A stretch of 64,000 nt of DNA from an uncultured Veillonellaceae bacterium (GCA_945867815.1 CAMBIX010000001.1:1-64000); one strand, 5' to 3'; shown: positions 9,011 through 19,538, counted from the stretch's first letter. Numbers and translations: made by a program. The notes: a model not told the origin generated them from the sequence alone.

Positions 9011-9469
9011 GTGAAACGTATAGATGTAGAAAATTTGGTATCTAGCTGGGTTGAAGAAATTATCGCTGGGACGGAGCTAGAGCTGGTAGATGTAGAATAT
9101 GTGCGTGAACGAGATTGGTATTTGCGTGTGTATTTAGATAAACCAGGGCATATAGATCTTGATGATTGCCAGAAGGTGAGCGAACAGTTAAGTGCACGGC
9201 TGGATAAGGAAGATCCTATTGCTGAAAATTATCTATTAGAGGTCTCTTCGCCAGGGTTGGATCGAGTGTTGAAGAAGGAAAAGGACTTTATCCGCTATAA
9301 GGGACGAGATGTAGATGTGCAGTTATTTAAACCTATTGATGGTAAGAAGTTATTTGTCGGCGCCTTAGGACCAGTAACAGAGGATGAGGTAACGCTTATC
9401 ATTGACGGGCAGAAAAAAGTGATTGAACGGACGGCGGTAGCGCAGATTCGATTACATTTAGATTTTTAA
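9011..9469 (+). CDS. rimP: Ribosome maturation factor RimP
   Basis: 152 residues, required for 30S subunit maturation. N-terminal alpha/beta domain with LELVDVEYVRERDWYLRVYLDK, the conserved YLLEVSSPGLDR motif at ~79, and a C-terminal SH3-like barrel. Start GTG 9011 follows AGGAGGGG; the frame extending up to 8957 would run through the leader hairpin and is rejected. First gene of the operon rimP-nusA-rnpM-ylxQ-infB-rbfA-nrnA-truB(-ribF). Confidence 0.96.
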   Translation: MKRIDVENLVSSWVEEIIAGTELELVDVEYVRERDWYLRVYLDKPGHIDLDDCQKVSEQLSARLDKEDPIAENYLLEVSSPGLDRVLKKEKDFIRYKGRDVDVQLFKPIDGKKLFVGALGPVTEDEVTLIIDGQKKVIERTAVAQIRLHLDF

Positions 9470-9489
9470 TTACGTGTGGAGGAATACAA

Positions 9490-10563
9490 GTGAGTCAGGA
9501 ATTAGTACAGGCAGTTATGGTGTTAACCAAGCAGAAAGGATTTTCACCAGAAGTCATCTTTGATTCCTTAGAAGCAGCGCTTTTACAAGCCTATAAAAAA
9601 GAAACAGATGCAAATGATCAAGCCTATGTAGAATTGAATCGTGAAACCGGTGATTTTAGGGTGTTTGCCAAAAAGACGGTGGTAGAAACGGTAGAAGATT
9701 CTAATACACAGATTGATTTGGATTCAGCACGTAAGTTGGATCTTCGTTATGAATTGGGCGATACGATTGAAGTCGATATTACGCCTAAGAACTTCGGCCG
9801 TAGCGCAGCGCATACAGCTAAGCAGATGCTTATGCAGCGCCTAAGAGAAGCGGAACGTAGTATTGTCTATGAAGAATATTATAGCCGGGAAGGCGATATC
9901 ATTACGGCCACGGTGGAACGGATTGAAGGTCGCAATATTTTCATTAATTTAGGCAAAACAGAAGCTATTTTGCCACCAACGGAACAGATTCCTGGTGAAA
10001 CCTATCAGGTAGGCGACCGTATTCGCTGCTATATAGTGGAAGTAAAACGGACAACAAAAGGGCCACAGGTTATGATTTCAAGGACGCATCCAGGTCTATT
10101 AAAACGCCTCTTTGAATTAGAAGTACCTGAAATTTATGAAGGAGTTGTTGAACTTAAATCAGTAGCTCGTGAACCAGGTATGCGGTCTAAGATTGCTGTC
10201 TATTCGCGTGATGAAAATGTAGATGCTGTTGGCGCTTGTGTAGGACCTAAGGGGCAGCGAGTACAGAATATCGTTGATGAACTGCATGATGAAAAAATCG
10301 ATATTGTTAAATGGAATGAAGATCCAACCATTTATATAGCCAACTCCTTAAGTCCAGCCAAGGTGGTATCTGTAACAGTTAACGAAGACGATAAGACGTC
10401 TCGTGTTATTGTGCCTGATTACCAGTTATCTTTAGCTATTGGTAAGGCTGGTCAGAATGCAAGACTAGCTGCTAAGTTAACTAATTGGAAGATTGATATT
10501 AAGAGTGAATCACAGGCAGCTGAAGCAGGTGAAACGGCAGCGGAAGGAGAAGTCTCCTTATGA
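9490..10563 (+). CDS. nusA: Transcription termination/antitermination factor NusA
   Basis: 357 residues: N-terminal RNA-polymerase-binding domain (1-125), S1 domain (~132-200, DIITATVERIEGRNIFINLG), then KH1 and KH2 (~205-345, with SKIAVYSRD, GACVGPKGQRVQ and LAIGKAGQNARLAAKLT). The acidic C-terminal repeats of enterobacterial NusA are absent, as normal in Firmicutes. GTG start with GGAGG 7 bases upstream. The TGA stop overlaps the next ATG, indicating translational coupling. Confidence 0.98.
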   Translation: MSQELVQAVMVLTKQKGFSPEVIFDSLEAALLQAYKKETDANDQAYVELNRETGDFRVFAKKTVVETVEDSNTQIDLDSARKLDLRYELGDTIEVDITPKNFGRSAAHTAKQMLMQRLREAERSIVYEEYYSREGDIITATVERIEGRNIFINLGKTEAILPPTEQIPGETYQVGDRIRCYIVEVKRTTKGPQVMISRTHPGLLKRLFELEVPEIYEGVVELKSVAREPGMRSKIAVYSRDENVDAVGACVGPKGQRVQNIVDELHDEKIDIVKWNEDPTIYIANSLSPAKVVSVTVNEDDKTSRVIVPDYQLSLAIGKAGQNARLAAKLTNWKIDIKSESQAAEAGETAAEGEVSL

Positions 10564-10841
10564 GGCAACGTAAGAAACCCATGCGAGTCTGCCTTGGCTG
10601 TGGTCAAGTAAAGGAAAAAAGCCATTTGCTTCGGGTCGTCTTATCTCCAGATGGTCAGATTCATATTGATCCAACAGGGAAGGCGCCAGGGCGAGGAGCT
10701 TATGTGGAAGCTTCTAAAGATTGCTTACTAGCTGCTTATGAAGACCATAAGTTGGAACGTTCATTGAAGCATGCAGTCAGTGAAGATGTATATAAGCAAT
10801 TATTGGAGGAGTTGGCTAATGAATCAGGCCAAGATTCTTAA
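10560..10841 (+). CDS. rnpM: YlxR/RnpM RNA-binding protein (DUF448)
   Basis: 93 residues. MRVCLGCGQVKEKSHLLRVV and the basic motif GKAPGRGAYV identify the YlxR family, recently described as an RNase P modulator. The first two Cys (CLGC) are seen; a later Cys lies in KDCLLAAY. Start overlaps the nusA stop by 4 bases; its 3' end overlaps ylxQ. Confidence 0.93.
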   Translation: MRQRKKPMRVCLGCGQVKEKSHLLRVVLSPDGQIHIDPTGKAPGRGAYVEASKDCLLAAYEDHKLERSLKHAVSEDVYKQLLEELANESGQDS

Positions 10842-11124
10842 TCTGCTTGGACTGGCACAACGAGCTAGACAGCTTGTGTCAGGCGATTTTATAGTAGAAG
10901 CGACGTTAAAAAAGCATAAAGGGTATTTGCTTCTTTTAGCCAGCGATTGTGCAGCCAATAATCGAGATAAATATAAACAATTAACGAATATATATAAAAT
11001 CCCACTTATAGAGGTAGCAACAAAGGCTCAGTTAGGACAGGCACTGGGCAAGGAACAGCGCGTTGTTGTCTTACTCTTAGACAAGGGGTTTAGTCAAGCT
11101 ATACAAAAGGAAATGCTCTCTTGA
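10819..11124 (+). CDS. rplGA: YlxQ, L7Ae-family RNA-binding protein
   Basis: 101 residues. LGLAQRARQLVSGDF and LLLASDCAANNRDKY followed by IPLIEV are the L7Ae/L30e kink-turn-binding signature; YlxQ is a small ribosome-associated relative. Start ATG 10819 has GGAGGA 8 bases upstream and lies within rnpM; the upstream extension to 10771 is out of family. Confidence 0.92.
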   Translation: MNQAKILNLLGLAQRARQLVSGDFIVEATLKKHKGYLLLLASDCAANNRDKYKQLTNIYKIPLIEVATKAQLGQALGKEQRVVVLLLDKGFSQAIQKEMLS

Positions 11125-11137
11125 AGGGGGAATGTAG

Positions 11138-13606
11138 ATGTCCAAAAAACGTATCTATGAAGTAGCCAAAGAATTAGGTGTAGAGAATAAGAAAATATTA
11201 GATGTTTTACATAGTAAAAATATTGCTGCCAAAAGTCATATGAGCAGTATTGATGAATCCACAGTAACGATGGTTAAATCAGCCTTAAAGGGCGGTACAA
11301 ATGAGACTAAGGCTAAATTAGCTAAACCGGCACAGGCTGTTAAGCCGGTGCCTAAGAAGCCGGCGGTTAAAGAAGCGGTTAAGAAGGATGATAAACCACT
11401 TATCACCTTACGCAAAATTGCAGATCCAGATCCTAAGGACAAAGAACGTTTAGAAAAGCAACAAGCTGGTCGTAAGCAGAATAAACAAGATAATCGCAAC
11501 GATCGTAATAATCGTCATAGTGACCGTAAGAATCAAGGCGCAGATGGACGTAATCGTAATGGTGGCAATGGACAAGGCCACAATGCAGCAAGTAGTCAAC
11601 GTAACGGTGGTAATGGGCAGAATCAACAAAACCGTAATGGCCAAGGCCGTAATGGACAGGCTAACGACCGCCATAACGATAATCGTAATGACCGCCGTAA
11701 TGATCGAAAAAATAAAAAGAAAGACCGTAAAAACCGCAATAATGGTCGTCCTCAATCCTTATTATCTGCGTCCATGCAGAAGAATAAGAATCGCGTAAAA
11801 CAGCGTAATGAACAAAACCGTCAACATAAGGAAGAAGAAAAACGTAAAGCAGAAGCAGCGATTGCTACAGCTATCGAATTATCAGGATCATTAACTGTTA
11901 AAGAATTGGCTGAAAAAATGGGTCGTGAAGTTAGCGAAATCATTAAAAAATTAATGATGCTTGGCGTTATGGCTACCATTAACCAGGAAATCGATATGGA
12001 TACGGCTACTATCGTAGCGGAAGATTTTGGCGTTACGGTAACCGAAGCAGAACCAGAAGAAGATCCGACGGAAATTCAAGAAATTGTCGATGCGCCAGAA
12101 ACCTTAAAACCAAGGCCACCAGTTGTTACGATTATGGGGCATGTTGACCATGGTAAAACATCGCTATTGGACGTTATTCGTCAGAGCCATGTAACGGCAT
12201 CGGAAGCTGGCGGTATTACTCAGCATATTGGGGCTTATCAGGTACGGTATCATAATAACAAGATTACTTTCTTAGATACACCAGGTCATGAAGCGTTTAC
12301 AGCTATGCGTTTACGTGGTGCTCAATCTACAGATATTGCTGTTCTTGTTGTTGCTGCTGATGATGGGGTTATGCCTCAGACCATTGAAGCTATTAATCAT
12401 GCTAAATCGGCAGATGTGCCAATTATTGTAGCTATCAATAAGATGGATAAACCAGGTGCCAACCCAGACCATGTTAAACAACAATTAACGGAACAAGGCC
12501 TGATTTGTGAAGAATGGGGCGGGGATACCATTATGGTGCCTGTATCAGCTAAGAAAAAAGAAGGTATTGATGATTTACTAGAAAATATCTTGCTTGTAGC
12601 TGAAGTCTTAGAATTAAAGGCTAATCCTAACCGAACTGCTGAAGGCGTTGTTATTGAAGCTAAGTTAGATAAGGGTCGTGGTCCTGTGTGCAGTGTATTG
12701 GTACAGAAAGGTACCTTGCGCGTAGGCGATACTGTCTTAGCTGGTACGGCTTATGGTAAGGTTCGCGCTATGACTAATGAACGTGGTGAAAAGGTTAAAT
12801 TAGCTCGTCCATCTACACCAGTAGAAGTGTTGGGCCTTAATGATGTACCACAGGCTGGGGAAATCCTATATGCGGTTGATGATAATGAAGCACGCACGAT
12901 TGCAGAAAAACGTTTAGAAAAACAACGGGAAACAGAATTGCAGAGCAATCATAAGGTAACTCTTGATGATATTTTCAACCAGATTAAGGAAGGCGAATTA
13001 AAGGACTTAAACATTATTATTAAGGCCGATGTACAAGGGTCTGTAGAAGCTCTTCGTCAATCTTTGGGATCTATTGAAAATCCAGAAGTTCGCATTGTTA
13101 TTGTTCATGCAGCTGTTGGGGCTATTAATGAATCAGATGTTATGTTAGCTTCTGCATCCAATGCCATTATTATTGGTTTTAATGTACGGCCTGATGCTAT
13201 GGTCCGTAAGGTAGCGGAAAAGGAAAATGTAGATTTACGGACTTATCGTGTTATTTATGATGCGATTAATGATGTGGAAAGCGCTATGAAGGGCTTATTG
13301 GCACCTAAGTTTAAGGAAGTTATCTTAGGTCGTGCCGAAGTTCGTCAAGTTATTTCTACGCCGAAGGCGATTGTTGCTGGTTCGTATGTAACGGAAGGTA
13401 AGATTACGAATAATGCGGATATTCGTTTAATTCGTGATGGTGTGGTTGTTTTTGAAGGCCATATCGATTCCTTGCGTCGCTTTAAAGATGAAGTAAAAGA
13501 AGTTAGAAGCAATTTCGAATGTGGTATTTCCCTAGAAAACTATCGAGATATCAAGGAAGGTGACGTTATCGAAGCCTATGTAATGGAAGAAATTGCTCCT
13601 GAATAA
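11138..13606 (+). CDS. infB: Translation initiation factor IF-2
   Basis: 822 residues. N-terminal IF2_N helix domain ([20 protein letters not shown]), then a long low-complexity linker (~60-230) very rich in Asn, Arg, Lys, Asp and Gly, a second IF2_N (~245-295), and the GTPase with GHVDHGKT (~334), DTPGH and NKMD (~434). Domains II, III (DIFNQIKEG then [10 protein letters not shown]) and IV follow. Places initiator tRNA on the 30S subunit. The linker codons are enriched in AAT/CGT/GGT, giving a spurious overlapping reading frame. Confidence 0.98.
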   Translation: MSKKRIYEVAKELGVENKKILDVLHSKNIAAKSHMSSIDESTVTMVKSALKGGTNETKAKLAKPAQAVKPVPKKPAVKEAVKKDDKPLITLRKIADPDPKDKERLEKQQAGRKQNKQDNRNDRNNRHSDRKNQGADGRNRNGGNGQGHNAASSQRNGGNGQNQQNRNGQGRNGQANDRHNDNRNDRRNDRKNKKKDRKNRNNGRPQSLLSASMQKNKNRVKQRNEQNRQHKEEEKRKAEAAIATAIELSGSLTVKELAEKMGREVSEIIKKLMMLGVMATINQEIDMDTATIVAEDFGVTVTEAEPEEDPTEIQEIVDAPETLKPRPPVVTIMGHVDHGKTSLLDVIRQSHVTASEAGGITQHIGAYQVRYHNNKITFLDTPGHEAFTAMRLRGAQSTDIAVLVVAADDGVMPQTIEAINHAKSADVPIIVAINKMDKPGANPDHVKQQLTEQGLICEEWGGDTIMVPVSAKKKEGIDDLLENILLVAEVLELKANPNRTAEGVVIEAKLDKGRGPVCSVLVQKGTLRVGDTVLAGTAYGKVRAMTNERGEKVKLARPSTPVEVLGLNDVPQAGEILYAVDDNEARTIAEKRLEKQRETELQSNHKVTLDDIFNQIKEGELKDLNIIIKADVQGSVEALRQSLGSIENPEVRIVIVHAAVGAINESDVMLASASNAIIIGFNVRPDAMVRKVAEKENVDLRTYRVIYDAINDVESAMKGLLAPKFKEVILGRAEVRQVISTPKAIVAGSYVTEGKITNNADIRLIRDGVVVFEGHIDSLRRFKDEVKEVRSNFECGISLENYRDIKEGDVIEAYVMEEIAPE

Positions 13607-13617
13607 TAGGAGACAGT

Positions 13618-13986
13618 ATGAGTAGTGATGTACGCGTACGTAAGTTGCAAGGTTTTATTAAAGAAGAAGTCAGTCGCATGCTTATGCATGGATTGAAAGA
13701 TCCACGTATTGGTTTTGTAACGGTAACGGATGTAAAAGTAACAGGTGACTTAAGAGAGGCAACTATTTACGTTAGCCTCTTTGGGTCTGACCAAGAAAAG
13801 AAGGATTCCTTGCAGGCTTTAAAGCATGCGAGAGGCCATATTCGTTCTGAAATTGGTAAGGTCTTAAATATCCGTTATACACCAAGTATTGATTTTGAAA
13901 TGGATACTAGTCTTGACTATAGTATGCATATTGATGCCTTGTTGAAGGATATTAAAAAGGATCAAACGAATGACCAAGATAAGTAA
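13618..13986 (+). CDS. rbfA: Ribosome-binding factor A
   Basis: 122 residues, KH-fold 30S maturation factor. VRKLQGFIKEEVSRML, DPRIGFVTVTDVKVTGDLREATIYVSL and the IRSEIGK-RYTPSIDFEMDTSLDYSMHID pattern are diagnostic. ATG 13618 follows TAGGAGACAGT. Overlaps nrnA by 17 bases. Confidence 0.96.
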   Translation: MSSDVRVRKLQGFIKEEVSRMLMHGLKDPRIGFVTVTDVKVTGDLREATIYVSLFGSDQEKKDSLQALKHARGHIRSEIGKVLNIRYTPSIDFEMDTSLDYSMHIDALLKDIKKDQTNDQDK

Positions 13987-14920
13987 GTCAGATATAAAGG
14001 ATATGTTAGCGAAAGCTGAACACTTGGTATTGACGGTTCACGTAAGCCCTGATGGGGATGCAATTGGTTCTATGGCAGCCTTGTATGAGTATTTAATTGG
14101 GCAAGGTAAAAGTGTAACTATGGTGGTCGATGATGAGGTGCCATCTAAGTTCCATTTTTTATCGGTGACGGCTTATATAAAGGATGTATCTCAAGAGGCT
14201 TCAATCTTGGATGGATTAGAACAACCAGATTTAGTCGTTGTTTTGGATGCGTCTACAAGAGAACGAATTGGAAAAGTCGCTGCTTGGTGCCAGACGCCCA
14301 TTCTTAATATTGATCATCATATATCTAATTCCCAGTTTGCCGATTATCTTTATTTAGATGCTGAGGCAGCCGCAACAGGTGAGATTTTGGCTGATTTATT
14401 TATGACTTGGCAGGCTAAGGTAACGCCAGCCATGGCTAATGCCTTGTATTTAGCCATGGGAACGGACTCAGGTTTTTTCAAGTATTCCAATACGACGGCT
14501 CATACGCTGCAGATGGGGGCTTATTGCTTAGAAAAGGGTGCTCAGCCCGACCTTGTATCGGAGCAGGCAGAAGAAATAACGGTTAAGGCTTTGGAAGGTA
14601 TGAAAGAAGCCTTGCAGACCGTTACTTTTCACAAGGATGGGCACGTGGCTTGTATGTCCATACCCTATGCCTTGATGGAAAAAGTACAAGGGCAGACCGA
14701 TGGGTTTATTGAATGGATTCGTCATGTGGATACGGTAGATATTGCTATTCTATTAAAGGAAAAAGAACCAGGGCAAACACGAGTTAGTCTTCGCTCTAAG
14801 GGGGCTGATGTCAATCGAGTGGCCGCTGTTTTTGGTGGCGGTGGTCATATACGTGCGGCCGGTTGTTCCATTTCCTTACCGCTTGAAGAGGCCAAGAAGA
14901 AGCTCTTGGAGGCTATATAA
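13970..14920 (+). CDS. nrnA: DHH-family nanoRNase/pAp phosphatase
   Basis: 316 residues. DHH domain motifs in order: HVSPDGDAIGS, VVLDAS (Asp), NIDHHISN and GTDSGFFKYSNT; the C-terminal DHHA1 domain has VSLRSKG and GGGGHIRAAGCS. Degrades 2-5-mer RNA and dephosphorylates 3'-phosphoadenosine 5'-phosphate. Located between rbfA and truB, as in other Firmicutes; its stop overlaps the truB start (TAATG). Confidence 0.95.
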   Translation: MTKISKSDIKDMLAKAEHLVLTVHVSPDGDAIGSMAALYEYLIGQGKSVTMVVDDEVPSKFHFLSVTAYIKDVSQEASILDGLEQPDLVVVLDASTRERIGKVAAWCQTPILNIDHHISNSQFADYLYLDAEAAATGEILADLFMTWQAKVTPAMANALYLAMGTDSGFFKYSNTTAHTLQMGAYCLEKGAQPDLVSEQAEEITVKALEGMKEALQTVTFHKDGHVACMSIPYALMEKVQGQTDGFIEWIRHVDTVDIAILLKEKEPGQTRVSLRSKGADVNRVAAVFGGGGHIRAAGCSISLPLEEAKKKLLEAI

Positions 14921-15804
14921 TGGATGGTGTCTTTCCTTTTTTAAAGCCACCAGGTATTACCAGCCATGATACGGTAGGTATTTGCCGGCGCCTCCTGCAT
15001 GAACGACGGATTGGTCATAGTGGTACCTTAGATCCCTTGGCCTATGGCGTGCTTCCCTTGTATTTAGGACGAGCGACGCGACTCATTGAATATGCAGAAG
15101 GACAGGACAAGACTTATATTGCCGAATGTAAGTTAGGCTTTTTTACCGATACAGAAGATAGTACGGGACAGGTTTTGCCATTTTCAGCAGTAGCGCCGGC
15201 TGGTCAAATAGAGAAAGAGACTAAGTCCGTTACCTTAGAACAGATAGAGGCTGTGTTACCTCGTTTTAGAGGGGCTATTGAGCAAACTCCTTCACGGTAT
15301 TCAGCCATTAAGGTGAATGGCCGGCGGGCTTATGAATGGGCTCGCCAGGGGATTGTAGTGACTATGCCTAAAAGGCAGGTTGCAATTTCTGAATTAAGTT
15401 TAGTCGCTTTTGCCTATCCTTTTTTCACTCTTAAAATTACTTGCTCTTCTGGTACTTATGTAAGAGCTTTGTTGCGGGATATTTGTCTAGTTTTAGGCCT
15501 AGCTGGGCATATGACTCAGTTGGTACGGACGCGGGTAGGAGCCTTTACTATTGATCAAGCGCTTACGGGAGAAGAGGTAGAAGTCTTGCAGGAAAAGGCT
15601 CTTCTGCCAGCGGATACGGTAGTCGCTTTTTTACCCAAGTTGGACTTATCTGATGATTCGGTCCAAACTTTAGTGCGAGGTCAGGTTAGACCTATTGAGC
15701 AGGCAGATGGGTTATATAGGACTTATGGGTCACATGGCTTTTTAGGCTTGGCTAAGGTTACTAATGGTCAATTAAAAGTAGAGAAGAATGTATTTCTTCC
15801 TTAG
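14920..15804 (+). CDS. truB: tRNA pseudouridine(55) synthase
   Basis: 294 residues. Makes pseudouridine in the T-loop of tRNAs. FLKPPGITSHDTV, the catalytic-Asp motif GTLDPLAYGVLP, and SGTYVRALLRDI are characteristic; a shortened C-terminal PUA-like part follows. ATG overlaps the nrnA stop by one base. Confidence 0.96.
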   Translation: MDGVFPFLKPPGITSHDTVGICRRLLHERRIGHSGTLDPLAYGVLPLYLGRATRLIEYAEGQDKTYIAECKLGFFTDTEDSTGQVLPFSAVAPAGQIEKETKSVTLEQIEAVLPRFRGAIEQTPSRYSAIKVNGRRAYEWARQGIVVTMPKRQVAISELSLVAFAYPFFTLKITCSSGTYVRALLRDICLVLGLAGHMTQLVRTRVGAFTIDQALTGEEVEVLQEKALLPADTVVAFLPKLDLSDDSVQTLVRGQVRPIEQADGLYRTYGSHGFLGLAKVTNGQLKVEKNVFLP

Positions 15805-15839
15805 TATATTTGTGGTTATGACAGTAGGTAGGATTATAG

Positions 15840-16793
15840 ATGAATGTATTAGCGTCTTTTTCGGAATATACAGATACCAATACGCCTTTAGTGGTCGTGT
15901 TAGGTACCTTTGATGGATTTCATAAAGGGCATCAATCCTTACTCTGTCAGGCCCATAAATTGGCAGAAAAGCAGGAGGCTAAGGTAGCGATTGTTACCTT
16001 TTCAGCCCATCCTATGCAGGTGCTAAATCCTAGTCAGCAGCCGCTTACCATTTGCCAAGATTGGGAAAAAAAACGTATTGAAGAAGACTTAGGTGTATCG
16101 ATTGTTTTTTCTCTGCCTATGTCGACTAAGCTTTTGCAGGTAACAGCCGCTTCCTTTATGGAGGCTTTATGGCATTTGCCCTTGGCTGGACTTGTGGTAG
16201 GAGAAAATTTTACCTTTGGTAAAGGTGGCTTAGGTACGCCTGATCAATTGATAGCTTATGGTAAGAAGTGGCAAACACCAGTTGTGATAAGCCCTTTGTT
16301 GGTAGATAAAAAAGCAGGGCGGCCTATATCTAGTACCTGGATACGCCAATTGATCATTAAGGGTGATTTAGAAGAAGCACGGCGTTTATTGGGGCGGCCC
16401 TTTATGTTTCGGGGAGAAATTATACATGGAGATGAACGAGGGCGTACCTTGGGCTTTCCAACTTTAAATTTTTTACTCCCTAAGGAACTGGCAGTACCGC
16501 CTGATGGCGTCTATGCTAATCGGATTTATTTAGGTGGTTCTTGGTATAATGGCGTTGGTAATATAGGAGATAATCCGACTTTTTCTAATCAGTATTATCG
16601 GTGTGAAGTGCATGTATTTGACTTTAATCAAAATGTATATGGTCAAGAAGCGGTTGTTACTTTTGAAAAACAATTACGTGGAGAAGTAAAATTTGTCTCT
16701 TTAGCTGAGTTAGTGGCACAGATGGCTCTTGATAAGCAAAAAGCAAGAGAGTATTTAGCTATGCTAGAGCCTGTTGATTTGTCCCTATCTTGA
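15840..16793 (+). CDS. ribF: Bifunctional riboflavin kinase/FAD synthetase
   Basis: 317 residues. N-terminal nucleotidyltransferase (FMN adenylyltransferase) with GTFDGFHKGHQSLL and ISSTWIRQLI; C-terminal riboflavin kinase with RGEIIHGDERGRTLGFPTLNF and YANRIYLGG. Produces FMN and FAD. truB-ribF adjacency is typical of Firmicutes. ATG 15840 follows TAGGATTATAG. The 190 bases after it hold repeated TAGGATAG words but no gene. Confidence 0.96.
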   Translation: MNVLASFSEYTDTNTPLVVVLGTFDGFHKGHQSLLCQAHKLAEKQEAKVAIVTFSAHPMQVLNPSQQPLTICQDWEKKRIEEDLGVSIVFSLPMSTKLLQVTAASFMEALWHLPLAGLVVGENFTFGKGGLGTPDQLIAYGKKWQTPVVISPLLVDKKAGRPISSTWIRQLIIKGDLEEARRLLGRPFMFRGEIIHGDERGRTLGFPTLNFLLPKELAVPPDGVYANRIYLGGSWYNGVGNIGDNPTFSNQYYRCEVHVFDFNQNVYGQEAVVTFEKQLRGEVKFVSLAELVAQMALDKQKAREYLAMLEPVDLSLS

Positions 16794-16983
16794 TGGCAGT
16801 CGTGTAGACAGGTCTTACATCAGTGTTGTTTTGATAGGCGTAATGTGGGTAGCTTTAGTAGAAACTAATAGTAGGATAGTAGTTGATAGATAGTCAGTAA
16901 AAAGCATTGTAGGATAGATAGTTAATTAAGATGTGTAGGAATTATTTAGTTAACTTAGTGTAGGATAGTAAGGAGAGAGAAAA

Positions 16984-17283
16984 ATGGATTTACAAGAAAC
17001 GCGTAAACGTATTGATGCTATGGATAAAGAATTAGTAGGGCAATTTGAAGAACGCCTACTCGCTGTTATCGATGTAATCACTTATAAGATGCAGGAAAAT
17101 TTGCCCGTATATGATTCCAGACGGGAAGATGAAGTGGTAGCTAAGTGTTTGCAATATGTAAAACATCCAGAGTTAAAGACATATATATCGTCTTACGTAA
17201 AAGCTATTATGGATATAAGTAAAGAGTATCAGCATGATTATAAGGAACAGCAAGAGTCAGTAGTTAGCCCTAAGAATAAGTAA
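16984..17283 (+). CDS. Stand-alone AroQ-type chorismate mutase
   Basis: 99 residues, all helical. LQETRKRIDAMDKELVGQFEERL, then K at the second helix and PVYDSRREDEVVAK correspond to the AroQ chorismate mutase active-site pattern (Arg, Arg, Lys, Asp, Arg/Glu). Would convert chorismate to prephenate for Phe/Tyr synthesis. ATG 16984 follows AAGGAGAGAG. Its neighbour recD2 is 12 bases downstream, so they are probably co-transcribed although unrelated. Confidence 0.85.
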   Translation: MDLQETRKRIDAMDKELVGQFEERLLAVIDVITYKMQENLPVYDSRREDEVVAKCLQYVKHPELKTYISSYVKAIMDISKEYQHDYKEQQESVVSPKNK

Positions 17284-17295
17284 TGGAAGTGGGTA

Positions 17296-19440
17296 ATGGA
17301 TACAATACGAGGTACGGTCCACCGTGTCATTTACACCAATGAGACAAATACATATACGGTTTTTCTATTGCGTGATTATGATGAAGACACCATTACTTGT
17401 GTGACTTATCAAGAGGCACCTCGTGAGGGGGATGAGTTAGAACTTGCTGGTCAGTTTGTAGAACATCCTAAGTATGGCCATCAATTTAAGGTTAAGCAGC
17501 AGGATAAGGTAAAACCAGATACCCTAGGTGGGGCAAAGCAATATTTGCTTAATTTAGGTGTTAAGGGTTTTGGCGAAAAATCTGTAGATAAGGTGATTGC
17601 TTATTTTGAAGATGATATTCTTAGCTTATTAAAAGAAGAGAATCCAGTAGCTATCTTAGAGGTACCTCACTTACGGAAATCGGTAAAACAAGAAGTTTAT
17701 GACACCCTTCGAGGGGAAGGAGCCTTACAGGATATTAATCATTTCTTAGATGCTTGTGGTTTGAGCCCTAAGTGGAGTCGTATTTTATTTCAAACCTATG
17801 GTCTAGCGGCGGTTGATGTTTTAAAAGATAACCCGTATGTCTTGCTAACCGTTGACACATCTATGCATTTTTCAGTGGCGGATCGAATAAGTAGTCGTTT
17901 GGGTTTATCGCCTACAGATACTAATCGGTTGGAAGCGGGGATTCGTTGGCTTTTACGCTTTTTATCGGACAATGGACATACTTGTTATCCTATGGAAGAG
18001 TTTATTCCTGAGGCCTGTCATCTCCTTGGGGATTATGCGGATGAGATTGTAGCAGCTCTTGAAAATATGCTATCTTTTGGTGAGTTATATTTAAAAGCCT
18101 ATGATGGTATGCAGTTTCTTTATACGCCGTCTTTGTATATAGCAGAAACAGAAGGTGTACGCTTGACAGAGGGGCTTAAAGAAGAAGGGGCCAGTGTAAG
18201 TTTAGCTATTGAGGCCTTCCTTTCGCGTTTTGAAGAGGCTAATGCTATGGAGCTCAGTCAGGAGCAAAGGGCAGCTATTAGCTTAGCCTTAGAAGAAAAA
18301 GTAGCCCTAATTACGGGTGGTCCTGGCACAGGAAAGACAACGATTATAAAGGTTTTAGTGGATGCTTTTCAAGAAAGCGGTTTATCACGGATTCTTTTAT
18401 GTGCGCCTACAGGGCGGGCAGCTAAGCGGTTATCAGAAGCAACAGGCTCGGAGGCAACGACTATTCATCGCCTGCTTATGCCTGTACAAGGCAGTGAAGC
18501 CTATGATTTTCTTAAAAATGAAGATGACCCTTTAGAAGCCGATGTCGTTATTATTGATGAAGCGTCGATGCTCAATATTCAGTTGTATTATTCATTGGTA
18601 TCAGCCATTCCGCCCTCTTGCCATGTGATTATTGTTGGTGACGTAGATCAATTGCCACCGATTGGGGCTGGCTTTGTGTTGCGGGATATTTTGGATAGTC
18701 AAGCTATTCCTTATCAGCGTTTGACGCAGATTTATCGCCAGCAGAAGGGGAATCGTATTGTAGAAAACGCTCATCGCATTAATGCAGGGCAAATGCCTAT
18801 ATTAGATGCATGCGATGATTTTTCTTTTCATGAAGTTCATACGGTCAAAGACATGTTGCAAACCGTTATTGCCCTTTATCAGCAAGAGCTTCAGTTGGTG
18901 GATGATGAATTAGATGCGCAAATTATATCGCCCATGCGTAAGGGTTCAGCAGGAAGTACCCATATTTCTGAAATTGTGCAGGCACAGTTAAATCCCTTAG
19001 TAAAGGGAAAAACTGGTATTACCGTTAATGGGGTATCTTATCGTGTAGGGGATAAGGTTATTCAGGTTACTAATGATTATGATTTGGATGTCTTTAATGG
19101 AGAGATTGGCTCTGTTTTTGCGGTATCTAAGTCTATGATACAGATTCGTTTTCCTGATAAAGAAGTAAAAGTCCCTTTAGATAGTTTGCCGTCGATTCGA
19201 CCAGCTTATGCGATTACGGTGCATAAGAGCCAGGGGAGTGAATATGATGTGGTCATCATTCCCTTTATTCCGCCTTATGGACCTATGCTGCAGCGCAATT
19301 TGTTATATACGGCTATTACGCGGGCTAGGCGGAAGGTGATTCTTGTGGGGACAGAATCGGCGATTGAAAGGGCTGTGAATACAGTGGAGCATACGAAGCG
19401 GTATTCGCTTTTTAAGGAGCGGTTGCAACATAAAGTTTAG
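17296..19440 (+). CDS. recD2: RecD2-type 5'-3' DNA helicase
   Basis: 714 residues, SF1B helicase without RecB/RecC partners. N-terminal OB-like and helix-hairpin-helix region (LNLGVKGFGEKSVDKVI), Walker A GGPGTGKTT (~340), GRAAKRL, Walker B VVIIDEASM (~416), VGDVDQLPPIG, and C-terminal motif VHKSQGSEYD (~640) with TAITRAR. Acts in replication-fork repair and recombination. ATG 17296 follows GGAAGTGGG. Confidence 0.95.
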   Translation: MDTIRGTVHRVIYTNETNTYTVFLLRDYDEDTITCVTYQEAPREGDELELAGQFVEHPKYGHQFKVKQQDKVKPDTLGGAKQYLLNLGVKGFGEKSVDKVIAYFEDDILSLLKEENPVAILEVPHLRKSVKQEVYDTLRGEGALQDINHFLDACGLSPKWSRILFQTYGLAAVDVLKDNPYVLLTVDTSMHFSVADRISSRLGLSPTDTNRLEAGIRWLLRFLSDNGHTCYPMEEFIPEACHLLGDYADEIVAALENMLSFGELYLKAYDGMQFLYTPSLYIAETEGVRLTEGLKEEGASVSLAIEAFLSRFEEANAMELSQEQRAAISLALEEKVALITGGPGTGKTTIIKVLVDAFQESGLSRILLCAPTGRAAKRLSEATGSEATTIHRLLMPVQGSEAYDFLKNEDDPLEADVVIIDEASMLNIQLYYSLVSAIPPSCHVIIVGDVDQLPPIGAGFVLRDILDSQAIPYQRLTQIYRQQKGNRIVENAHRINAGQMPILDACDDFSFHEVHTVKDMLQTVIALYQQELQLVDDELDAQIISPMRKGSAGSTHISEIVQAQLNPLVKGKTGITVNGVSYRVGDKVIQVTNDYDLDVFNGEIGSVFAVSKSMIQIRFPDKEVKVPLDSLPSIRPAYAITVHKSQGSEYDVVIIPFIPPYGPMLQRNLLYTAITRARRKVILVGTESAIERAVNTVEHTKRYSLFKERLQHKV

Positions 19441-19463
19441 ATTAAAACGGTAGGTCAGGGGAC

Positions 19464-19538
19464 GGAAGTGTCTGAAGTTCTTTCAGAGCTCCGTTCTTCG
19501 CAAGTCGTATTCAAGAATCTTTAGGTGCTTTGTGACAT
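19464..19538 (+). repeat. Palindromic intergenic element, copy 2
   Basis: GGAAGTGTC...TGCTTTGTGACAT. Arms pair through several G-T wobbles on this strand; the most degraded of the five clear copies. Core GAGCTCCGTTCTTCGC matches copy 5. Confidence 0.7.

Noticed and set aside
11450-11798. Open frames on both strands within infB
   Set aside because: Produced by the low-complexity Asn/Arg/Gly linker; the infB frame itself is continuous.
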